From Dehalococcoidia bacterium UBA5629 (lineage in GTDB: Bacteria > Chloroflexota > Dehalococcoidia > GIF9 > UBA5629), in assembly GCA_002421445.1 (NCBI GenBank), contig DIKB01000159.1, forward strand, positions 1 to 7,154: a stretch of DNA of 7,154 nt, read 5' to 3'. The translations under genes were made by a program, and so were the position numbers. The notes under the pieces are model-generated. The model was not told the origin of the DNA, did no database searches, and saw only the letters and a program-made list of their open reading frames with translations. Positions within the stretch are counted from its first letter, which is position 1. Every line of letters starts with the position of its first letter. Positions 1-5,454 of this stretch are shown in pieces.

Positions 1-163
1 AGGTGCAGGATGATAGACATGAGAAATACACTAATACAGCCGGTGATGCAGAAATTGTTGCAAAATCAATCAGATTATCCGCCCGGTATTACTGGAGACA
101 CCTATTCAGTTTATCACCAACAGGCTTGTGCAACAGGCTCATGTATTTATCTAAATAGGATTA

Positions 164-183
164 TAAACCTATATATAGGTTTA
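164..183. promoter_or_regulatory. 20-bp perfect palindrome
   Basis: The sequence reads TAAACCTATA followed by its exact reverse complement, with no spacer. A perfect dyad of this size fits the binding site of a dimeric regulator or a short cruciform. It lacks a loop, so a hairpin terminator is less likely. It sits between the nearest upstream stop codons and the zinc-ribbon promoter. No protein can be assigned to it. Confidence 0.45.
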
Positions 184-198
184 AGAGTACATAGCTAA

Positions 199-235
199 AA
201 TCCTACAGGACTGAGAAAATGAGTCCGCTAGGATT
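199..235 (+). other. Stem-loop (7 bp + 2x2 internal loop + 5 bp)
   Basis: AATCCTA at 199-205 pairs with TAGGATT at 229-235. After a 2x2 internal loop (206-207 and 227-228), GGACT at 208-212 pairs with AGTCC at 222-226, closing a nine-base loop. The stem is well formed, but no T-run follows, so an intrinsic terminator is unlikely. It could be a structured leader or operator element. I do not recognise a known RNA family. Confidence 0.45.
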
Positions 236-310
236 AGGATTATCTCAGGATCGATTCTGAAGCTAAGAGGATTATTATAGGATTTTAAGAACACAATATG
301 GATTAATCTA

Positions 311-339
311 TTGAACTGAGTAAATTCTAATGTTAATAT
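311..339 (+). promoter_or_regulatory. Extended -10 promoter for the zinc-ribbon gene
   Basis: TTGAAC at 311-316 is separated by 17 bp from TAATAT at 334-339, and a TG at 331-332 gives the TGn extended -10 pattern. Transcription should start about six bases after the -10, close to 346, which is the gene's ATG. This would yield a leaderless or nearly leaderless mRNA, in agreement with the absence of a ribosome binding site before that ATG. Confidence 0.5.
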
Positions 340-345
340 GGCATT

Positions 346-750
346 ATGGAAGAAGTTAAAGCGGTTGTGAAATGTGGCAATTGCCAAACTGTATTGAAGG
401 AAAGAACTGACATTGCACCTGCTGACCGGAATCCGTGTCCTAATTGTGGTTCAATGGCAAGAGCTTTTGAAGTTTCATTGCATGCAAGCATCACCTTCAA
501 AGGGAAATTAACTGCCAAAGGTAAACGTGCAGGTGCTAAGAAGCACTTCGTCATACAGGTTATGGGTGATGACTTTTTCAGAAAAATGAAAAAGTGGACG
601 AAGCTTAGTAGAGTCATAGATAGAGAACATGACTCGTATCGTGAAATATTCACTGATCCAGATACAGGTCAAACTATTCATAAATGCGTGGAGCCATTGT
701 CCCAGCATACTGGGCACGGTAGTGCCAAAGCTAAAGAAAACAAATCTTGA
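346..750 (+). CDS. Conserved hypothetical zinc-ribbon protein
   Basis: This 134-residue protein has two N-terminal CxxC pairs (C10/C13 and C31/C34, the second within CPNCGS) that should bind one zinc ion as a zinc ribbon. A central basic stretch (about 52-66) precedes a C-terminal block with KWTKLSRVIDRE, DPDTG, IHKC, EPLSQH and GHGSAK. I recognise this block from widespread small bacterial proteins of unknown function, in which the DRE, DPxTG, IHxC and GHGSAK residues recur. No enzyme activity can be assigned. Nucleic-acid binding is a guess from the ribbon and the basic segment. The ATG at 346 has no Shine-Dalgarno site but sits at the predicted transcription start. A GTG at codon 8 is an alternative start just before the first CxxC. 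The gene stands alone; the next gene begins about 250 bp downstream with its own promoter. Confidence 0.85.
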   Translation: MEEVKAVVKCGNCQTVLKERTDIAPADRNPCPNCGSMARAFEVSLHASITFKGKLTAKGKRAGAKKHFVIQVMGDDFFRKMKKWTKLSRVIDREHDSYREIFTDPDTGQTIHKCVEPLSQHTGHGSAKAKENKS

Positions 751-997
751 TAATTATGTGCTGTTTCCTTTAGTCACCATCTATGACACTTCTCTTGTAA
801 GGATTTTTTCGCACGATGCAAAGTCAGCATCTTTGCAGCTACGAACGAGTGCAATGTTATACGAAAAGGGTGCAAGAAAGTATTAGTGCTATCTATAGCG
901 AAGGCTCACGCTTTGCCCTCTTGATACACAGTCATAGTAATGGTAGTATTCGAACATTAGCGGGCTACTGGAGAGCCAGCTGTAAGTGAGGTATAAA
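751..997. other. Intergenic region with hairpin and promoter
   Basis: No convincing gene is seen here. A TTTTTT run lies near 804-809 without a strong preceding stem. A seven-base-pair stem, TGCAAAG at 817-823 with CTTTGCA at 831-837, closes a seven-base loop. It is not followed by a T-run and is of unclear use. The right part carries the promoter and leader of the following small gene, including a short CTGG/CCAG stem at 968-979. Confidence 0.5.
921..949 (+). promoter_or_regulatory. Sigma70-type promoter for the 40-residue protein
   Basis: TTGATA at 921-926 is followed after 17 bp by TAGTAT at 944-949. The -35 matches consensus at five of six positions and the -10 at four. Transcription would start near 956 and give a leader of about 40 bases before the ATG at 998. 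The correct spacing and distance support it, although the -10 is imperfect. Confidence 0.45.
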
Positions 998-1120
998 ATG
1001 GCAGAAAAACGTAAAAAATTCGTTCGTCAGAAAGGCGTGAAAGGTGATCCAAACAAAACAATTATTCGTAGCATGCCTGACCCAGCAAAAAGGGCAGCCA
1101 AGAAGGCACTCAATAAATAG
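998..1120 (+). CDS. Small highly basic protein (40 aa), unknown function
   Basis: A 40-residue frame starts MAEKRKKFVRQKGVKG and ends PAKRAAKKALNK before a TAG. Fourteen of 40 residues are Lys or Arg, so the protein should be strongly cationic, with no hydrophobic segment. The ATG has a good ribosome site, GAGGT at 988-992, five bases upstream, and a plausible promoter further up. Together these make it likely to be a real gene despite its size. The charge suggests nucleic-acid or ribosome binding, but nothing identifies a family. It is separate from its neighbours, with about 250 bp before it, and the next gene runs on the other strand and ends 100 bp away. Confidence is moderate because short frames can arise by chance. 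Confidence 0.6.
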   Translation: MAEKRKKFVRQKGVKGDPNKTIIRSMPDPAKRAAKKALNK

Positions 1121-1221
1121 AACATGAGCGGAAGCTTGGAGAGGCAGCGAAATGTCTCAGCTCAGCAACTCCTCCTGCAAGACCGTTTGATGTTCAAGCC
1201 TCGGCAACCCGATAATTTTTT
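1121..1221. other. Short gap after the 40-residue gene
   Basis: No gene is seen. A TTTTTT run at about 1216-1221 follows a weakly paired, GC-richer stretch that could end transcription from the small gene, but no clean stem precedes it. Confidence 0.25.
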
Positions 1222-1455
1222 CTAGGAGTGTGTGACTTGACCAACGAAGTATACAGCCAGACCTGCCATGCCAGCCAAGAACCATGTATATGCGTCAGCC
1301 TTCCCCAAATTTCTACGCCTAAAATCGAGAATAAACAATCCCCACACTATTGCGGCAACAGGATGCCAGCCAATAAAACCAGTTAGCCAGCCTATCAGCG
1401 CACCTGGCAGTCCTACCGCTGCAATATTTCCCAGAAAGATATAGGTACTCTTCAC
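1222..1455 (-). CDS. Small integral membrane protein, unknown function
   Basis: This 77-residue protein is mostly hydrophobic. It has one long or two short membrane segments at about 5-45, broken by GW and HP turns, then a cationic DFRRRN cluster near 44-49, and a last membrane segment at about 57-74. By the positive-inside rule the Arg-rich loop should be cytoplasmic. The start is GTG at 1455. A strong ribosome site, GGAAGG (complement of 1464-1469), lies eight bases upstream and fixes that start. The gene is divergent from the XRE regulator across an 85-bp gap with operator-like dyads, so the two may be co-regulated. Tiny membrane proteins beside a regulator can be toxins or immunity proteins, but the sequence does not show which, if either, applies here. 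Confidence 0.65.
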   Translation of the reverse strand: MKSTYIFLGNIAAVGLPGALIGWLTGFIGWHPVAAIVWGLFILDFRRRNLGKADAYTWFLAGMAGLAVYFVGQVTHS

Positions 1456-1487
1456 AACTATTGCCTTCCAATACAGCTTTTAATCAA

Positions 1488-1545
1488 ATTATCACTTATA
1501 TCGGGTGGCGAATTAAGTGACATGGTATCACAATTAGCAAGTGAT
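1488..1545. promoter_or_regulatory. Candidate operator of alternating TCAC/GTGA half-sites
   Basis: Half-sites lie at 1492-1495 (TCAC), 1517-1520 (GTGA), 1528-1531 (TCAC) and 1541-1544 (GTGA). The outer pair of the first dyad is seven bases long: TCACTTA at 1492-1498 and TAAGTGA at 1514-1520. The first half-site overlaps a GATAAT -10-like box for the minus-strand membrane gene (complement of 1488-1493). The last covers the start of the XRE gene. A TGG-TATCAC extended -10-like box for that gene is at 1523-1531. The placement suits autorepression by the adjacent XRE protein, with control of both divergent genes. This is inference from symmetry and position. Confidence 0.45.
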
Positions 1546-1801
1546 GCCAAGACAACATGAGACCAATAGGAGCACCAAAGACAGGAAATATCTTCTTAAA
1601 ATTGGCGACAATATCAGAGCAGCACGGAAACGACGGGAATACTCCCAAGAAGAATTCGCTGATATTGCTGGCTTTAGTCGCTCTTATTATACGGAGATAG
1701 AGACTGGGAAACGGAATATCTCAATACTGAATCTCATTAAGATCATAGAAGCCTTGAATGTTGATCCTAATGAAATAGTCGACTTCTATAGCTCAAAATA
1801 G
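1541..1801 (+). CDS. XRE/Cro-family helix-turn-helix regulator
   Basis: The 86-residue product is a single HTH_3 domain (about 20-82) after a short polar N-terminal tail. The expected pattern is clear: IGDNIRAARKRR for helix 1, SQEEFADIAG for helix 2, FSRSYYTEIETGKRN for the recognition helix and turn, then LNLIKIIEALNVDPNEIV for the closing helices. Proteins of this size and form include phage repressors, toxin-antitoxin regulators and restriction-modification controller (C) proteins; the RNISILNL segment recalls the last group. No restriction or methylase gene is visible. The start is GTG at 1541 or ATG at 1544, and no ribosome site precedes either, so a leaderless message is possible. The gene is divergent from the small membrane gene. 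It converges on the KAP gene with 22 bp between the stop codons. Confidence 0.85.
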   Translation: MMPRQHETNRSTKDRKYLLKIGDNIRAARKRREYSQEEFADIAGFSRSYYTEIETGKRNISILNLIKIIEALNVDPNEIVDFYSSK

Positions 1802-1812
1802 AAGAGACTTCT
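1800..1812. terminator. Weak stem-loop between convergent genes
   Basis: AGAAG at 1800-1804 and CTTCT at 1808-1812 form a five-base-pair stem with a three-base loop, starting inside the XRE stop codon. The following bases are T-rich but interrupted. As the only stem in the 22-bp gap between convergent stop codons it may help end transcription, but it is weak. Confidence 0.25.
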
Positions 1813-1823
1813 TTCTGATCATT

Positions 1824-4586
1824 TTATTCAGGATCGCCAAATGGATCTTTAATCTTTCCATCAAGTGTGTCTAGAAAAGTCTTCACGGCTAATTGTTTTC
1901 GGTCATCTAATTGAGCAAATGAGTCCGTTGACAATATTCTTCTCAACCGTGGTTCAATATCGTTAATATCTACAAAACTAGCTATATTCTTGGTACTAAT
2001 CCGCCAATGAATAGTGCTCGTACGGCTCCCCATGCCACTACTAAAAACCTTACTTAAGAAACTGGCAATGAAATTAATCAAACCATTATCTGTTCTTATC
2101 AAATCTTTTACATATGTTTCTACATTCGCAGCTTGATCCCACTCCCTCCATCTGTAAAGTATGTAATCTAACTTTTCATGATTTGCCAGCCTGCCATCAG
2201 CAGCCCAAACTTTAATTTTGCTAAGTGCAAGGTTTTCTAATATTTCAAGCTGGATAGCATCAACAGTAAATTCATTATTTGGCTTATTTGTTTTTAAGCC
2301 ATATTTATCCTGCTCCTGACCGAGTACACTCACTTCTTGAACAATTGTGTGCAAACTTCTATTTGCCTTTTCCACTGCGTTCTTAATAACTGTGAATCTC
2401 TTCTCTTGGCTGTCAAGGCGATGGGTTAGCTGATAGCAGATGCGGAGGATTCGCATTGGAGTGTCTGTTCCCAGAAATCCAGTGTCTCCTTCAGGAAAAA
2501 TATCCCCAGTATCCATTAAGACAGTAACAATGTTTTCGATATATTCTTCGGGTATAGCACTCCTAGTATAGTCTTCTGCACGCTCCAGAAACATTATTAT
2601 TTTTCCCTCTTTTTCCAACTTCAACAAAAAGTCAGCTAACGTATCTGGATGCCCTGCGACGGATAATATTTCTTCAAGTTCTGTTTTTGAAATTTCATCT
2701 TTTGGGATAGAGAGCCTAAAAAACACCTCAAACGTATCGGGACTACATATACGTCCACTTCTTCTCCACTCCCCTAGCGACTGGGAATCATAGTAGAAGT
2801 TACCGTAAATTGATTGAAGTTTGGGAAACAGTAATTTGAGAAGTTCTTTTACCTTTTCTTGAGGGTATTTATCGGTTTTGCTAATGACTTCATCACAGCG
2901 TGCTTTGATTTGTTCCCTTGGACCTGCACCTGCTCCGGATGTTGACTCTAATATTCCTGAGAATACTTCTTTGCCATCTCTGACTCCATAATAAACCTCT
3001 GGAACGAAAACTTGCAGGCCCGTTATCGCAAGGAAATCTATAACGTCTACTTCTTTTTGAACCATTTCAAGGCTGAATCTTAAGGAATTAATATAACGGT
3101 TGACGTCTCGAATTGTACGAAAGAAGTGTGTTAATCCATCAAGATAAATATTGCCCCAACGTACGGAATCCCATTTTTCGTGTTGGACTTCATTAATCAA
3201 AGTATCTATTTGACTAAAAAGTAATTTGTCTACTTCTCGTTTATGTATCAACGGTACTTCCAAAGGAACTTGAACAACCTTTTCCAAATACTCTAGCCCA
3301 AAACTTTCTTGCACTCTGTCTAATGCAGATACGGCCACCTTTTTATCAAAAGGCAGTATATATATGGTGTTGTGGAAATCGCCCAGTGATTTTACCAGCT
3401 GAAATATCTGACGAATCTCTGTATCATTAAGACGATCAATATCATCAATAATAATGATGATTTTTCTTTCCTGTTTATCTAGTAACTCGTTTAATTCAGA
3501 TTTTATGGAATTCAAATCATTTGACTTCAGATTACCCCATCTTGATAAAGACTGCCCAAAAAATCTTAATACTCCTGCAAATATTGTAGTTATTAAGCTG
3601 TAGTTTGGTATACACGTAAGCGGGTCTAACAAGCTGGCATATTTTTCTACTATTTCTCCTATTTTCTCAGCATTCGCACCATAATCTGATCTTCTCAATG
3701 TAATTGAAAGCTGCCGGAAAAATTGACGAATTAACTGATCTTGGTCGGCATAGTTCCAAGGATTAAATTTTAAAACAAGTGGTCCGATCTTATCAGTACT
3801 ATCTTTATAGACATGATCAATATGTTCTAATGCCATATTAACTACGGAGGTCTTGCCTGAACCCCATGTACCAAGAAGTCCTAGAACAATACTATCCTTC
3901 TGTTCATACTTTAAGATAGCATCTCCGAGCGAGCGGGCAAATGAAGCTCGGTCTAGTAAATCTTCTTTATAGGATTGAATTGGTTGGTCTGGTTTAAACA
4001 TGCTTTTAACTAGGTCATTTTCGGATGTATCAGTAGATTTATCCGCTTTGTCATTGCCTCGTTTCCATAATTTAGTAAAGTTCCAATAGATTCTTCCATC
4101 AAAAACTGACAGCTTAATTATTGAAGATAGAGGTATTAAAATTAACCATATCAATCCTATTAAAAGTGTCATCTGTCTGAGATTCTCTGGTATCCTACTA
4201 GAACCTTGTATTAGGCCATCGAGGAAAACAATAAATAGCATTGCCCATACGACTATAAATAGAACAAACACGGAAATAGTTTTGATTTTAGAATCTGAAG
4301 CGTAGCGGTACATTAGATTGTTACGGAATTTCTCGGATCTTTCTGGGGAAAACATGAAAAATGTAAACACTATAAACATGGATCCCGAAAAAAGTAATAG
4401 AATCAACGGGACTATGAATTCTTTAGATAGCTCCGGAGTATTTTTCAAGAGCATCTCAATGCAAATCAGCGCAAATACTAAATAAGTAATTGTCTGGGAA
4501 AATGTTTCAGCTATAATCAGGAATTTGTTTAAATATTTAGTTTGGCTTTGACTTGCAGTATTTTGGCTGCTATCTACATCTTTCAT
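1824..4586 (-). CDS. Membrane-anchored KAP-family P-loop NTPase
   Basis: This is a roughly 920-residue protein. Counting from the ATG at 4586, four hydrophobic segments lie near 23-46, 57-79, 103-126 and 138-159. The KAP NTPase domain follows: a DRASFARSL entry motif (212-220), Walker A GTWGSGKTS (239-247), the FNPW motif (274-277), a hydrophobic insert (about 325-343) where KAP proteins carry membrane helices, Walker B IIIIIDDIDR (376-385), FDKK (413-416), YLEKVVQVPL (433-442) and RTIRDVNRY (490-498). The last 380 residues match nothing I recognise. KAP proteins (Kidins220 in animals, PifA of the F plasmid) are membrane ATPases, and PifA excludes phage T7, so a defence role is plausible here but inferred. 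A GTG at 4610 would add eight residues. It lies between the -10 box and the predicted transcription start, whereas the ATG at 4586 has GGAG nine bases upstream. Confidence 0.9.
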   Translation of the reverse strand: MKDVDSSQNTASQSQTKYLNKFLIIAETFSQTITYLVFALICIEMLLKNTPELSKEFIVPLILLLFSGSMFIVFTFFMFSPERSEKFRNNLMYRYASDSKIKTISVFVLFIVVWAMLFIVFLDGLIQGSSRIPENLRQMTLLIGLIWLILIPLSSIIKLSVFDGRIYWNFTKLWKRGNDKADKSTDTSENDLVKSMFKPDQPIQSYKEDLLDRASFARSLGDAILKYEQKDSIVLGLLGTWGSGKTSVVNMALEHIDHVYKDSTDKIGPLVLKFNPWNYADQDQLIRQFFRQLSITLRRSDYGANAEKIGEIVEKYASLLDPLTCIPNYSLITTIFAGVLRFFGQSLSRWGNLKSNDLNSIKSELNELLDKQERKIIIIIDDIDRLNDTEIRQIFQLVKSLGDFHNTIYILPFDKKVAVSALDRVQESFGLEYLEKVVQVPLEVPLIHKREVDKLLFSQIDTLINEVQHEKWDSVRWGNIYLDGLTHFFRTIRDVNRYINSLRFSLEMVQKEVDVIDFLAITGLQVFVPEVYYGVRDGKEVFSGILESTSGAGAGPREQIKARCDEVISKTDKYPQEKVKELLKLLFPKLQSIYGNFYYDSQSLGEWRRSGRICSPDTFEVFFRLSIPKDEISKTELEEILSVAGHPDTLADFLLKLEKEGKIIMFLERAEDYTRSAIPEEYIENIVTVLMDTGDIFPEGDTGFLGTDTPMRILRICYQLTHRLDSQEKRFTVIKNAVEKANRSLHTIVQEVSVLGQEQDKYGLKTNKPNNEFTVDAIQLEILENLALSKIKVWAADGRLANHEKLDYILYRWREWDQAANVETYVKDLIRTDNGLINFIASFLSKVFSSGMGSRTSTIHWRISTKNIASFVDINDIEPRLRRILSTDSFAQLDDRKQLAVKTFLDTLDGKIKDPFGDPE

Positions 4587-4599
4587 TAACAATTGCTCC
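4587..4599 (-). promoter_or_regulatory. Ribosome binding site deciding the KAP start
   Basis: On the minus strand GGAG (complement of 4596-4599) lies nine bases before the ATG at 4586. The in-frame GTG at 4610 has no comparable site and would precede the predicted transcription start, so the ATG is preferred. Confidence 0.6.
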
Positions 4600-4611
4600 G
4601 TCTTAGGCACG

Positions 4612-4640
4612 ATTCTAGTCCTAAGATACGCTCAAGTCAA
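4612..4640 (-). promoter_or_regulatory. Strong sigma70 promoter for the KAP NTPase gene
   Basis: On the minus strand TTGACT (complement of 4635-4640) is followed after exactly 17 bp by TAGAAT (complement of 4612-4617). Each hexamer matches consensus at five of six positions. Transcription should begin near 4605, leaving a leader of about 19 bases before the ATG at 4586. The gene therefore has its own promoter and need not be co-transcribed with the recombinase. Confidence 0.7.
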
Positions 4641-4776
4641 CGGCCAATAAGCTTGGGACATTTTTGGATTTCCGAATTTTCCAGCTCGTATTGAAAACGA
4701 GGTATTGCAATCTCAAAATCAAGCATCAAAACCCCAGACAGAAGCAATCTCAGGCAAGCTCGGTAACCAATTGAAC
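4641..4776. other. Gap between recombinase and KAP promoter
   Basis: This gap holds a 9-bp direct repeat, GCAATCTCA, at 4707-4715 and 4744-4752, and a CTCGT/ACGAG stem with a seven-base loop at 4685-4701. No convincing intrinsic terminator for the recombinase is seen. A plus-strand frame stays open from 4651 to 4827 but has no standard start except a TTG, and it overlaps the recombinase. Confidence 0.35.
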
Positions 4777-5454
4777 TTAAGAAAGTGGAGCTTTGTAGAA
4801 CTTGAGACTATCCTCAAACTGTACTGACTTCGTATATCGGTCAACCATCTCCAGATTTTGCCACCTTCCTAATCGCTTAATATCCAAACTATCCGTTCCT
4901 GATTTTAGCAGGATGGAAGCAAAGGCTCTCCGGAAGCTGTGGGGATTGCAGGTGATATGTGTAGCCTGATGCAATCGTTTGAGCATGCTCTGAATGCCAG
5001 CCCTATCAATGCCCCAGATATTGCCGTTCGTCTTATGCACGGACAACCACTGCTTGAGTAAAGCCTCCGATGTCTCACCAAATGGAGCTTTACCCTCTTT
5101 CTGTCCCTTACCCCATACACGGATAGTACGCTCAGACCAGTCAATGTCCTCCGGTTTGATAGCACTTAGCTCAAAGAGTCTCAGTCCTGATTCTATGAAC
5201 ACGGCAATAATGGCCTTATTGCGTAATGACAGATCGGGAGGATAATTGTTGTCAAGATAGGCGAAAAGCTCTTTGACATTCTCTGGCGATGGAGCTTTCA
5301 GCAGGGGTACTGGCACTCTAGGAATATCAATATCCGACCATGGATTACAAATAACTTTTTTCTTTTCTAACCACCTACCAAAAGCACGGAAGGGCTGAAA
5401 GAGCCGCTTTCTCGACCCAGGGGAATATTTACCAAGCCACTCGCTTAATTGCAC
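4777..5454 (-). CDS. Tyrosine recombinase / phage-type integrase (C-terminal part of split or 5'-incomplete gene)
   Basis: Site-specific recombinase that would integrate and excise the element by cutting DNA through a tyrosine linkage. From the GTG at 5454 (225 residues), the catalytic residues are R92 in ESGLRLFEL, a likely K116 in WGKGQKEGK, H172 and R175 in HSFRR, W198 in LGRWQ (the usual His/Trp position) and the nucleophile Y207 in DRYTKS. Residues 1-40 are the end of the core-binding domain, including a SPGSRKRL and FGRWLEKKKVI-NPW pattern seen in XerC/D-like enzymes. That domain is therefore cut by this start. The GTG has no ribosome site, and the same frame continues upstream for 74 codons with N-terminal domain sequence, described separately. 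The full reading is about 300 residues, the usual size. It lies against a tRNA-Pro fragment, which is the expected attachment site. Confidence 0.85.
   Translation of the reverse strand: MQLSEWLGKYSPGSRKRLFQPFRAFGRWLEKKKVICNPWSDIDIPRVPVPLLKAPSPENVKELFAYLDNNYPPDLSLRNKAIIAVFIESGLRLFELSAIKPEDIDWSERTIRVWGKGQKEGKAPFGETSEALLKQWLSVHKTNGNIWGIDRAGIQSMLKRLHQATHITCNPHSFRRAFASILLKSGTDSLDIKRLGRWQNLEMVDRYTKSVQFEDSLKFYKAPLS

Larger units (their letters stand above)
156..284. repeat. Cluster of TAGGATT repeats
   Basis: TAGGATT occurs at 156-162, 229-235, 235-241 and 278-284. A partial AGGATT lies at 268-273 and the reverse complement AATCCTA at 199-205. Six copies within about 130 bp upstream of the zinc-ribbon gene exceed what one would casually expect. 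Spacing is irregular (73, 6, 33 and 10 bp between the forward copies), so this is not a classic iteron array. It could be a protein-binding cluster or low-complexity drift in AT-rich DNA. Confidence 0.45.
1..345. other. Left non-coding region with repeats; possible tail of an upstream gene
   Basis: No secure gene is present. Two forward frames are open from the window edge: one ends at a TAG at 156-158, the other at a TAA at 196-198. Either could be the last residues of an upstream gene. Neither shows a recognisable motif. The second continues through a palindrome, which argues against it. From about 156 onward the sequence looks regulatory, with short repeats, a palindrome and a hairpin that are listed separately. 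Confidence 0.4.

Noticed and set aside
10..198. 62-residue plus-strand frame at the window start
   Set aside because: It has no recognisable motif, it runs through the 20-bp palindrome, and another forward frame over the same bases is equally open. It is not supported as a gene.
199..245. Hammerhead-like ribozyme, because of CTGA and TGAGTCC near a stem
   Set aside because: The conserved core needs CUGANGA and GAAA flanking one stem, and here these parts are missing or in the wrong order.
333..717. Minus-strand frames opposite the zinc-ribbon gene
   Set aside because: They are antisense shadows of a gene with clear zinc-binding motifs.
629..886. 85-residue plus-strand frame
   Set aside because: Its first half overlaps the zinc-ribbon gene in another frame and its second half lies in a hairpin-bearing gap. 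It has no ribosome site.
1121..1221. SAM-type riboswitch, because of the GCCTCGGCAACCC segment and a GAGAGG motif
   Set aside because: The distances between the conserved blocks are wrong (about 50 extra bases), the P1 stem is missing, and no plus-strand gene follows.
4905..5245. Frames on both strands inside the recombinase
   Set aside because: They overlap the catalytic domain, whose motifs make the recombinase frame certain.
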